Shown here: positions 54,549-62,075 of the stretch, one piece after another
Layout: every line of letters starts with the position of its first letter
Numbering within the stretch: position 1 is the first letter of the stretch
Assembly (NCBI RefSeq): GCF_015356855.1
Contig: NZ_ARXR01000001.1
Span: forward strand, 62,001 to 126,000
Direction: 5' to 3'
From: Alloalcanivorax venustensis ISO4
GTDB taxonomy: Bacteria > Pseudomonadota > Gammaproteobacteria > Pseudomonadales > Alcanivoracaceae
Length of the DNA: 64,000 nt
Position numbers and translations under genes: made by a program
Notes under the pieces: model-generated
What the model saw: the letters and a program-made list of their open reading frames with translations, nothing else
What the model was told of the DNA's origin: nothing
The model's database searches: none

Positions 54549-56437
54549 TGCTCCATGCCTCCTTTGAGTCGGCTCTCGGAGGCGATCAGGAAGTTACCGG
54601 AGGTGACCACGCGGTCACCCGCCTCGACCCCCTCGATGATTTCGATGTAACCGCCGGCCCGTTGACCGGTTTGCACTTTGCGCGGTGCCAGCCGACCCTC
54701 TCCCAGGTCCTCGAACACCACACGCAGTTCACCCGCGATAATTACCGCCTCTTCCGGCACGGCCACTCGCTGCCCAAGATCGGCCTTAAGCTTCACTTCG
54801 GCGTACATATTGGGCTTGAGACGACCTTCAGGGTTGGCGACGCTAAGGCGCACTCGCCCCGTACGGCTGACGTCGTCCAAATAGGGGTAAATGTAGTCCA
54901 CTTGGCCCTCAAACTGTTCACCGGGCAGATAAGGAAGCGTCACGGTAACGGGCATGCCCTCCGTCACCAGGGGCAGTTCGCCCTCGTAGATATCAGCCTC
55001 CACCCAGACCTGGGAGAGATCGGCAATACGCAAAAGCGTCATCCCGGCCTTGTGGGCGGTCCCTTCCACCACATTCTTGGCCACCACTGTGCCACTGATG
55101 GGCGCGTGCATGGTGACGTAATCGAGGGGCTCTCCTCGTTTTTCCAGGGTGGTGATTTCCGCGTCGGTCATGTCCCACAGTGCAAGCCGTTTTCGAGCGG
55201 CGGTCACCAAAGTTTGTGAGGCGCCACTGCGGCGCTTCAACTGCAGATACTCCTGCTGAGCGGCGAGCAGCGCCGGACCATAAACGGTAAACAGGGGCTC
55301 TCCCTTTTCCACGTAAACCCCCACGTAATCGGCGTAGAGCTCGCCGACCCAGGCATCAAACTTGAGGCTGACGTCCGCCAGTTGGGTATCGTCGTAGGCA
55401 ATCCGCCCTTCCGCGCGGATGGCGCGGGTCATAGCCAAGGTTTGTGCCTCGGCGGTTTCCACACCGATCAACTGGCGACGACGATTGTCCAGGGTCACCG
55501 TACCCGGTGGTGCCTCCTCGGCCATGCCGCCACCGTCGGTTCGGCTGGCACCGGAGGCCAGTTGGAGGCCTTCGCGACCGACGGCCAAATCAAAGCTGAT
55601 TTGCCGAGCTGGCATACCCGGCGCCTCAATCTTTAGAGTCAGCGGCCAACTACCGCCCATGGCGGGTTCAAAGGTGCCGCGGTAGAGACCGGGCTCGATC
55701 GCCTGCATATCGGCCGGAGCCTGCATGGCGGGCATGGCGCCCATGGCGGGCATCTCCGCCACCGCTTTGATGTCGGCGTTGTCCAGTGGGGCACCGTCGG
55801 CATTGCGCAGAGCCACGCTCAGGATGTTCTCTCCCACACGTGGCGTGGTAGGGTCAATCGACACATCCAGGCGATAGGGGCCACTGCGGTAGGGCAACTC
55901 GCCGTCACTGTTCTTGCCCATGGCGCCCGCCTGTTGTCGCTTCAAAGCAGTCACGCCTCCGGCTGGCTGCAAGCCCTTTCGTCCGACGGCCAGATCAAAA
56001 TTGGCCCGCGAGGATCCCACGCCTTCCTTGCTGATTTGCAAGGTCAGCGGCCAGCTACCGTCCATGGAGGGCTCAAAGGTGCCCTGGTAGAGACCGGGCT
56101 CAATCTCCTGCATATCGGCCGGAGCCTGCATGGCGGGCATGGCGCCCATGGCGGGCATTTCCGCCACCGCCTTGATGGCGGCACCGCTGACCGGCTCTCC
56201 AGAGTCATCCAGCAATACCAGGGTCAGATCGTTTTCACCGACCCGGGGTGTTTTCGGGTCAATCTCGACCCCCAATTGAAAGGGACCGCTTTGGTAGGAA
56301 GCGCTAAGGGAGGGCTCCTCATCGGGAACGGCAGAGGTTGCCTTCTCACCGGAGAGCCTCTGAAGACCCAATACGCCGGCGGCACCCACCAGCAGTCCGA
56401 TAACGAGAAGTGAGATAAATGTGGTGCGTGAAGTCAT
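54542..56437 (-). CDS. cusB: CusB-type periplasmic adaptor with duplicated N-terminal domain
   Basis: A 631-aa membrane-fusion protein. After a signal anchor come two copies of a FixH/YtkA-like beta domain (about residues 45-160 and 180-295), each containing AVAEMPAMGAMPAMQAPADMQ, a Met-rich segment likely to bind copper. The adaptor core follows: barrel-sandwich (GELYADYVGVYVEKGEPL), hairpin, and VMHAPISGTVVAKNV-like lipoyl part, then VAVPEEAVI. Typical CusB is about 400 aa, so the doubled domain adds roughly 230 residues. Confidence 0.88.
   Translation of the reverse strand: MTSRTTFISLLVIGLLVGAAGVLGLQRLSGEKATSAVPDEEPSLSASYQSGPFQLGVEIDPKTPRVGENDLTLVLLDDSGEPVSGAAIKAVAEMPAMGAMPAMQAPADMQEIEPGLYQGTFEPSMDGSWPLTLQISKEGVGSSRANFDLAVGRKGLQPAGGVTALKRQQAGAMGKNSDGELPYRSGPYRLDVSIDPTTPRVGENILSVALRNADGAPLDNADIKAVAEMPAMGAMPAMQAPADMQAIEPGLYRGTFEPAMGGSWPLTLKIEAPGMPARQISFDLAVGREGLQLASGASRTDGGGMAEEAPPGTVTLDNRRRQLIGVETAEAQTLAMTRAIRAEGRIAYDDTQLADVSLKFDAWVGELYADYVGVYVEKGEPLFTVYGPALLAAQQEYLQLKRRSGASQTLVTAARKRLALWDMTDAEITTLEKRGEPLDYVTMHAPISGTVVAKNVVEGTAHKAGMTLLRIADLSQVWVEADIYEGELPLVTEGMPVTVTLPYLPGEQFEGQVDYIYPYLDDVSRTGRVRLSVANPEGRLKPNMYAEVKLKADLGQRVAVPEEAVIIAGELRVVFEDLGEGRLAPRKVQTGQRAGGYIEIIEGVEAGDRVVTSGNFLIASESRLKGGMEQW
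55668..55775 (-). repeat. Tandem-domain DNA repeat in cusB, downstream copy
   Basis: About 108 bases nearly identical to 56073-56180, 405 bases apart (135 codons), encoding the Met-rich segment of the second domain. Confidence 0.85.
56073..56180 (-). repeat. Tandem-domain DNA repeat in cusB, upstream copy
   Basis: Partner of 55668-55775. The near identity of the core against the more diverged flanks suggests recent duplication or gene conversion. Confidence 0.85.
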
Positions 56438-56442
56438 AGTCG

Positions 56443-57786
56443 TTACTCTTGTCCAAAGGACTGAACGGGGATATTCGTCGGTGCTGGGCCGGTTCCGGTT
56501 AATCGGTCGCCGTCGCCCAAAGACCTACCAGTGGTGCGCTCCAAGTCCGCCAGCGCCCGAATATAATCGGCATGGGCTCGAGCCAGCTTGTCCTGAGTCC
56601 GCAACTGCTGCCGCTCGGCATCGATAATTGTTAGGAAGCTGCCTTGACCCGCCCGGTAATCGGCGACGGCAGCGTTGAGGCTCTCCTCAGCCAGCGGCAC
56701 CAGCTTTTGTTGATGAATAGCGACGATCTCCTGCCTTTCTTGTACTCGGACACGCCCTTGTTCCAGTTGCGCAAGCAGTTGCGCTTGCCGATCGCTCAAT
56801 TGCCACTGGTACCGCATGACGTCGGCTTCGGCAGCGTCGCGGAGAGCGCTGCGCTTGCCGGAGAAATCAATCGGCAGATTGATGCTGAGGCCAACCACCC
56901 AACGCTTGTCGGGAGAATCCCACAGCGCGTTATAACCGGCCGACAACTTGAAGTCCGGGAAATACTCTTTCTCGGCCAAGCTATGCTGGGCGTTAGCTTC
57001 GGCAATGCGTGCTTGGATACGACGCAGCTCCGGGTGCTTCTCCAGTGCAACTTCATGCAAGATCCGCAAGGTGGGAGGGTCAGCAGGGGCAGGCAGTGAC
57101 GCCGGCGGCGGCAACGGGCTTTGAGGCGGACGATTCAACAAACCGTTGATCATTGCCTGCACTTCGCTCCGGCGTCGCTGATGAGTGACGATGTCAGCCT
57201 CAATACGTGCGGCTTCCACTTCGGCTTGTAGCACGTCCTGCTGCCGGCCCCGCCCGACCGTGTATTGGGTCTCGGCAACCCGCCGCAACTCGGTAAGCAG
57301 ATCCCGGTGAGCGTGCTTTATCTTCAGAGTGCGGTGAATATACGCCCATTCGGCAAATAAACGCTTGGCGGCCGCCATGAGAGCCAGCCGGCCGTCCGCA
57401 AGGGATTGCTCCCTGCCTTCGGCCCGGGCGCGGGCCGCGTCTTCACGCAGGCCACGCTTGCCCGGCCAGGGCAGGCTTTGGCTCAGCTCCACCCGCTCCT
57501 GAAAACCACGGGGTCCGCCTGCGGTTTTCGGCGCCCCCGCGTAGGTCAGCATGGGGTCATCCAGAGCGCCGGCGGGGGCGATGCGGTAATTTGCCGCCTC
57601 CGCAGCCGCCGCCAGCCCCTGAAGGCCCGGGTTCCGGATCATAACGGCAGCCACCAATTGTTCGGCGGTCAGCGTCTTTACTTCCTGTAGAGATTGACTG
57701 TGTTCTTGTGGCGGCGGCGCGGCGATACCCGCCAGCGGTGCAATGAACACCACCAGGGCCATCAGGCCGCCAATTGCGTTGCGCAT
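56443..57786 (-). CDS. TolC-family outer-membrane channel of the Cus system
   Basis: A 447-aa outer-membrane efflux protein with a signal peptide ending GIAAPP. The two TolC repeats are visible (AAAAEAANYRIAPAGALDDP; ELSQSLPWPGKRGL; AEANAQHSLAEKEYFPDFKLSAGY; LPIDFSGKRSAL). It is the CusC/CzcC partner of the adaptor and pump encoded downstream, five bases before cusB. The ATG at 57786 has GAGGG eight bases upstream; a TTG at 57801 is less likely. Confidence 0.9.
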   Translation of the reverse strand: MRNAIGGLMALVVFIAPLAGIAAPPPQEHSQSLQEVKTLTAEQLVAAVMIRNPGLQGLAAAAEAANYRIAPAGALDDPMLTYAGAPKTAGGPRGFQERVELSQSLPWPGKRGLREDAARARAEGREQSLADGRLALMAAAKRLFAEWAYIHRTLKIKHAHRDLLTELRRVAETQYTVGRGRQQDVLQAEVEAARIEADIVTHQRRRSEVQAMINGLLNRPPQSPLPPPASLPAPADPPTLRILHEVALEKHPELRRIQARIAEANAQHSLAEKEYFPDFKLSAGYNALWDSPDKRWVVGLSINLPIDFSGKRSALRDAAEADVMRYQWQLSDRQAQLLAQLEQGRVRVQERQEIVAIHQQKLVPLAEESLNAAVADYRAGQGSFLTIIDAERQQLRTQDKLARAHADYIRALADLERTTGRSLGDGDRLTGTGPAPTNIPVQSFGQE

Positions 57787-57871
57787 GGGGAGTACCCTCA
57801 ATCGGCATAACGAAAAATCCTCGACCCGCCAACAGGACAGGCCATAGCCTCACGACAAATCGGGGGATTAA

Positions 57872-58303
57872 TCAGATACGCAGACGCAGGGTGGCGAGGT
57901 AGGCAGTGCGACCACTTTCAGCCTGGGCAAGGAGCCAGTCAGGGTCGGGGGGAGCGTTTGCTATAAATAGGGTTGAAGGCGATTCCTGAAGGGGCCAGCA
58001 CACCAAGACAACGAGGGGTAGCCACGTCAAGGCTCGATCATCACTGAACACCGTAGGAGCCGCGTCTTTAACCACCGACCGGTACTCCGCCTCGCAGCAG
58101 GAACCGGGAAAGGCGGTCGACGCATCATGTTCACACCCGTCCACCGGGAAAGCAGGGGGTGCCGGGTCACAACCCGTCATCCCATCCTCACAACAGCAAA
58201 TAGGTTGATAGGCTAGCTCCGCAGTATCGCAAGCATAGGCCATCTGCCCGCCACTTATGAGGAACACCGCGAATACTACCAGCCATAATCGTTTAGCTTG
58301 CAT
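57872..58303 (-). CDS. Cys-rich exported protein, unknown
   Basis: A 143-aa protein that I do not recognise. It has a signal peptide (LWLVVFAVFLISGGQMAYAC), a Cys-rich mature start (PICCCEDGMTGCDP, then VDGCEH and SCCEAEY) and a second hydrophobic segment at about 90-105 (LTWLPLVVLVCWPL). The pattern suggests periplasmic thiol-based metal binding. It precedes the TolC-like gene by 85 bases. Confidence 0.6.
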   Translation of the reverse strand: MQAKRLWLVVFAVFLISGGQMAYACDTAELAYQPICCCEDGMTGCDPAPPAFPVDGCEHDASTAFPGSCCEAEYRSVVKDAAPTVFSDDRALTWLPLVVLVCWPLQESPSTLFIANAPPDPDWLLAQAESGRTAYLATLRLRI

Positions 58304-58502
58304 GATCCAAACACATGTCGATTTACCAATTAATGGCAATAAGCCAAGTTCATGTGCCGCCAAGCACCCTCTGCGAGATATCTCTACTCAATCGCAGCAC
58401 TTGATACACCCAAGCATCACTGAAGGCCGAGACGTGCAACTTGAGATCAGGGCTGGACTGGGGGATAGAGCGGGCACGCGAACGCACCCGCAGCAAAGAG
58501 CC

Positions 58503-58751
58503 TCAACTACCAGACTGGTGATGTTCACGCATCATGCTAGCGCAAGCGCGCATCATTTCTTTCTTATCTTCAGCATCCAGCTTTGACATCGCGCCATGCA
58601 TGGCATGATGGGGCCGGAATGGCTTATCGGCGAGCCGAGCAGACGCCTGTCTGGACAGTTCGGTCAAATCGCCGTTAGCGCTTTCAGCGTGCAGATAAGG
58701 CGCAAACACGAGCAAGAACAGAGCATACAAAGGGGCTTTAGAAAAAGACAT
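58503..58751 (-). CDS. Small exported His/Met-containing protein, unknown
   Basis: An 82-aa protein with a signal peptide ending LHAESA. The mature part ends with MHGAMSKLDAEDKKEMMRACASMMREHHQ, one helix rich in Met and His. Not assigned to a family; a small periplasmic metal chaperone is possible. The ATG at 58751 has GAGGAA six bases upstream and is preferred over a GTG at 58775. Confidence 0.6.
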   Translation of the reverse strand: MSFSKAPLYALFLLVFAPYLHAESANGDLTELSRQASARLADKPFRPHHAMHGAMSKLDAEDKKEMMRACASMMREHHQSGS

Positions 58752-58826
58752 GCGAAATTCCTCATAGGTAACCAAATCAATCCGGCTCAGCAGTGAACGG
58801 AACCAGAAAAGAACTAAAAAATTGGC

Positions 58827-59186
58827 TTACACTAGAAAGGAATTCGGGGGATACGTTAGGAGGTCAAGAACAACGCTTCGATAATTATTCGAAAAAGACG
58901 TCTTCAGGCGTTCTGAGCCCTCATCACCAGAAACCCAAACTTCGGACACCAGCGCGGGGCAGTAAGAGACACCACAACCGCCAGCCATGGCTTGAAACAG
59001 GCATTCCGTGCCGGTCGATTCGCAATCGTCCATTGCGGCAACCCCATCCACCATGGCACAGCCCGACAATTCCGCAGTAACTGAATGGTTGGTCGAGGGA
59101 AGAACCATTTGGTCGGCAAAGAGACTCTGAACCACAAGCAACATGGAGAACAGCAACACTATGTTTGTATTCCGTCTACCAAACAT
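58827..59186 (-). CDS. Exported Cys-containing protein, unknown
   Basis: A 119-aa protein with a signal peptide (NIVLLFSMLLVVQSLFAD) and five cysteines in the mature part (SGCAMVDG, DDCES, TECLFQ, GGCGVSYCP). No family recognised. It is the first gene of the Cus half, and no regulator is found beside it. Confidence 0.55.
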   Translation of the reverse strand: MFGRRNTNIVLLFSMLLVVQSLFADQMVLPSTNHSVTAELSGCAMVDGVAAMDDCESTGTECLFQAMAGGCGVSYCPALVSEVWVSGDEGSERLKTSFSNNYRSVVLDLLTYPPNSFLV

Positions 59187-59277
59187 TTTCGTTACATCTG
59201 CCCGTGAAAATCATTCAAAGTCGCTGCGGAGAATAGGCTCAAGCTCCTAAAAAGTCAACAACATCTCGACCCAGTGG

Positions 59278-59321
59278 ACTTTCTCGCCCCCGCCGCCAGC
59301 ATAGCGGCACCAAATAACATT
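59278..59321 (+). repeat. 44-bp direct repeat, copy 2 (att-like)
   Basis: Same orientation as copy 1 (40821-40864), differing at two positions. It has no adjacent start codon here, so copy 1 or a fusion of both was the original 5' region of the YdjM-like gene. Confidence 0.9.
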
Positions 59322-59418
59322 AATAGAACGCTTCCATACCGCCGCTTACCAGCGCCCAAGCTTCTGAATAATATTGTAAAAATGCGGCTTATCATGCGAT
59401 TTGCGTGGATCCGGCTCA

Positions 59419-59453
59419 CTTTGCCGCTTGCGTCCGTGAGGTAAGCGGCAAAG
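59419..59453. other. Hairpin in the cfa leader
   Basis: CTTTGCCGCTT / AAGCGGCAAAG, perfect 11-bp stem with a 13-base loop, 75 bases before cfa. It could be a terminator remnant or leader structure. Confidence 0.45.
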
Positions 59454-59527
59454 AATGATTTGAAACGTCGGGCAGCGGCGAAGTAGCCCGTGACAGTCAT
59501 GCAGTCTTCCAGCAAAGGAGCCTCTGT

Positions 59528-60709
59528 ATGCTTGGTTCACGAAGTCGAGACAGCCAGGACCATGGAGAGGACCGCGCCGCGTCCAGCGGATCGACCTCTA
59601 TCGACGCCTTGATCAACCGGGTGCTCGCGGATGCGGACATCCAGATCAACGGGCGGCGCCCCTGGGACATGCAGATCCATGATCCCGAAACCCTTTCCCG
59701 CATCGCCGCGCAACGTTCCCTGGGGCTGGGCGAATCCTATATGGACGGCTGGTGGGACTGCGATGCGCTGGATGAGTTCGCGTTCCGTATGTTGCGCGCC
59801 GGCGGCGACAATCTGGGCAAGGACCGCTGGATGCTGGCGCTTCAGGTGCTCGCCCACACCCTGCGCAACCGGCAAAGCCTGCGCCGTTCCCGCCAGGTGG
59901 CGGAGCAGCACTACGATCTGGGCAACGATCTGTTCGAGCTGATGCTCGACGACACCATGGCCTACAGTTGCGGCTACTGGAAAGACGCGACCACCCTCCA
60001 CGAGGCCCAGCTCGCCAAACTGGATTTGATCTGCCGCAAGCTGGAGCTGGAACCGGGCATGACCCTGCTCGACATCGGCTGCGGCTGGGGCAGCCTGCTG
60101 GAATACGCCACCCGACACTACGGCGTCCGCGCGGAAGGCGTCACCGTTTCCAGCGAACAGGCGCAACTGGCCCGCGAGCGCTGCCAGGGCCTGCCCGTGG
60201 AAGTGCTGCTCAAGGACTACCGCGCCGTGACCGGGCGCTACGACCGGGTGGTCTCCGTGGGCATGTTCGAGCACGTTGGCCGCCGCAACTACCAGACCTT
60301 CATGGACACCACCCTGGGCCTGCTGAAGGACCGGGGGCTGATGCTGCTGCACACCATCGGCACCAATGAGAGCAGCCACAGCCACGACCCCTGGATCGAC
60401 AAGTATATTTTCCCCAACGGCGAACTGCCGTCGGTAAAACAGATCGCCCGCGCCGCCGAACCCGGCTGGGTGGTCGAGGACCTGCACAACTTCGGTCCGG
60501 ACTACGCGCGCACCCTCAAAGCCTGGGACGCCAACTTCCAGACCGGCTGGCCACAGCTTCAACACCGCTACGACGAGCGCTTCTACCGCATGTGGCGCTA
60601 CTACCTGAACGTCTGCGCCGGTGCCTTCCGAGCCCGCAACATCCAGCTCTGGCAGTGGGTGTTCAGCAAGCCCGGCCACCGCAGCCGCACCTACCAGGCC
60701 CCCCGCTGA
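59528..60709 (+). CDS. cfa: Cyclopropane-fatty-acyl-phospholipid synthase
   Basis: A 393-aa enzyme that adds a methylene from S-adenosylmethionine across double bonds of membrane phospholipids, usually entering stationary phase or under stress. The SAM site is TLLDIGCGWGSLLEYA; other family blocks are ESYMDGWWDCDALDEF, YDLGNDLFELMLDDTMAYSCGYW and VSVGMFEHVGRRNY. AAGGAG lies seven bases before the ATG. A 10-bp hairpin follows its stop. Confidence 0.96.
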   Translation: MLGSRSRDSQDHGEDRAASSGSTSIDALINRVLADADIQINGRRPWDMQIHDPETLSRIAAQRSLGLGESYMDGWWDCDALDEFAFRMLRAGGDNLGKDRWMLALQVLAHTLRNRQSLRRSRQVAEQHYDLGNDLFELMLDDTMAYSCGYWKDATTLHEAQLAKLDLICRKLELEPGMTLLDIGCGWGSLLEYATRHYGVRAEGVTVSSEQAQLARERCQGLPVEVLLKDYRAVTGRYDRVVSVGMFEHVGRRNYQTFMDTTLGLLKDRGLMLLHTIGTNESSHSHDPWIDKYIFPNGELPSVKQIARAAEPGWVVEDLHNFGPDYARTLKAWDANFQTGWPQLQHRYDERFYRMWRYYLNVCAGAFRARNIQLWQWVFSKPGHRSRTYQAPR

Positions 60710-60710
60710 C

Positions 60711-60734
60711 CCCGACTGGCGCCAGCCGGTCGGG
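60711..60734 (+). other. Hairpin after cfa
   Basis: CCCGACTGGC / GCCGGTCGGG, 10-bp stem with one wobble pair and a 4-base loop; no T run, so a weak terminator at most. Confidence 0.4.
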
Positions 60735-60765
60735 TGGTGGCATAATCGCCCGCACTGCAATCACG

Positions 60766-60790
60766 AATCATTATCAATCACATTTGATAA
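60766..60790. promoter_or_regulatory. Fur-box candidate of the fecI-fecR fusion
   Basis: AATCATTATCAATCACATTTGATAA: ATCATTATC on one side and TGATAA on the other, 13-37 bases before the fusion gene. Confidence 0.65.
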
Positions 60791-60802
60791 GCGGGCGATG
60801 CC

Positions 60803-61981
60803 ATGCGCGCCGACGACCTGTTCCAACAGCACGCCCCGGAGATCGCCGGCTATTTCCATCGCCGTGTCGGCTCTCCGGAGCTGGCCGCCGACCTCTGCCA
60901 GGAGGTCTACCTGCGCCTGCGGCGTCTGGAGCGCGCCGACGGCGGTGCCCCGCTGCAAAACCCGCGCGCCTTCCTGTTCCGTATCGCCCGTAATCTGTTA
61001 ATCGATCACCTGCGCCAGCAACACGCCCGGCCGGCGACCGTGGCCCTTCACGACCCGGCTCTGCGGCTGGAAAGCGAGGCCCCCACGCCGGAAGCGGCGG
61101 CGAGCAGCGCCCAGACCCTGGCCGGAGTCCAGGCGGCGCTGACCGAGCTCCCCGAGCCGGTCCGTCAGGCGCTGCTGTGGCACCGCCTGGAAGGCCTGAC
61201 CCAGCGGGAAATCGGCGCCCGTTTGGGTGTCTCCGAGCGCATGGCGGGTAAGTACATCAGTCGCGCCCTGCGTCATTGCCGGGCCTGGCTGGCGGCGGCG
61301 CTACTGCTGCTGGTGGTCGTGTCGGCGGCACAGCTGCCCTGGCGGGTGTGGGGTGCGGACCAGCGCACCGCCGCCGGGGAACAGCGTTTGCTGACCCTGG
61401 ACGATGGCAGCCGGGTGACCCTGGCCGGCGACAGCGCCATCGACCTGCACCTGACCGGCCACCAGCGCCGGATCACGCTGCTGCGCGGGCGTGCCTACTT
61501 CCAGGTAGCCCATGACCCGCACCGGCCCTTCCTGGTGGACGCCGGTGACGCGCGGGTGCGGGTCACCGGCACCCGCTTCGAACTGCGACGGGACGACGGC
61601 GACCGGGTGCGCCTCACGGTGGCGGAGGGCGAGGTGGTCGCCGGCGGCGCGGGCCGCCGGCTGACGTTGCGGGCCGGCGAGCAGGTCGAATGGACACGCG
61701 GTCACCTGGGCAACCCTCGCCGCGTGGACGTGGACCGCGCGCTCGCCTGGCTGGAGGGCCGGCTGGTGTTCCGCGACCAGACGCTAAAGGAGATTCTCCG
61801 GGAGCTGGCCCCGCACCATCCCGACCGCTTGCTGCTACTGGACCACGAGCTCGGCGGACGCCGCTTCAGCGGTGTCCTGAATATCAGGAATCCGGACGCC
61901 GCCCTCGGCGCCTTGAGCCAGACCCTGCCTCTCACCGTGCGGCGCCTGCCCGGCGTGGTGGTGCTTTCAGACGGCCCCTGA
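60803..61981 (+). CDS. FecI-FecR fusion: iron-starvation sigma factor joined to its anti-sigma regulator
   Basis: A 392-aa single polypeptide. Residues 1-160 are an ECF sigma factor: region 2 (ELAADLCQEVYLRLRRLE, RAFLFRIARNLLIDHL) and region 4 (LTELPEPVRQALLWHRLEGLTQREIGARLGVS). A transmembrane helix at about 162-178 follows, then the periplasmic FecR domain (LTLDDGSRVTLAGDSAIDL, RGRAYFQVAHD) and its C-terminal domain that contacts the receptor. The cytoplasmic anti-sigma domain of normal FecR is missing. The plan matches IutY of Pseudomonas putida, where proteolysis frees the sigma part. It precedes its probable partner receptor by 94 bases. Confidence 0.87.
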   Translation: MRADDLFQQHAPEIAGYFHRRVGSPELAADLCQEVYLRLRRLERADGGAPLQNPRAFLFRIARNLLIDHLRQQHARPATVALHDPALRLESEAPTPEAAASSAQTLAGVQAALTELPEPVRQALLWHRLEGLTQREIGARLGVSERMAGKYISRALRHCRAWLAAALLLLVVVSAAQLPWRVWGADQRTAAGEQRLLTLDDGSRVTLAGDSAIDLHLTGHQRRITLLRGRAYFQVAHDPHRPFLVDAGDARVRVTGTRFELRRDDGDRVRLTVAEGEVVAGGAGRRLTLRAGEQVEWTRGHLGNPRRVDVDRALAWLEGRLVFRDQTLKEILRELAPHHPDRLLLLDHELGGRRFSGVLNIRNPDAALGALSQTLPLTVRRLPGVVVLSDGP

Positions 61982-62075
61982 AGAGCGCCTGGTTCAGAAA
62001 CCGGTGGCGGTTTCGTCTTCCCTGGCACCAGATCGCAAATGGTTTGTATTTGCATCCGAACAGAGAGGACCAATG

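Larger units (their letters stand above)
40821..59321. mobile_element. Putative metal-resistance genomic island with 44-bp terminal direct repeats
   Basis: The block between the two repeat copies is visibly lower in GC than both flanks, is transcribed in one direction, and carries the complex I-like operon and the Cus-type efflux cluster. Removing one repeat plus the block would place the YdjM-like gene divergent from cfa. No integrase, transposase or tRNA is present, so the mechanism is unknown and the island may have lost its mobility gene. Boundaries are drawn at the repeats. Confidence 0.65.
59187..59527. other. Intergenic region holding the right island end and cfa leader
   Basis: 341 bases without a gene. 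It holds the presumed promoter of the Cus half (not identifiable with confidence), the second 44-bp repeat and a large hairpin before cfa. An AAGCTTCTGA at 59358-59367 also occurs right after copy 1, at 40866-40875. Confidence 0.5.

Noticed and set aside
40821-59321. Integrase, transposase or tRNA marking the island mechanism
   Set aside because: None found; the island call therefore rests on repeats, composition and gene content only.
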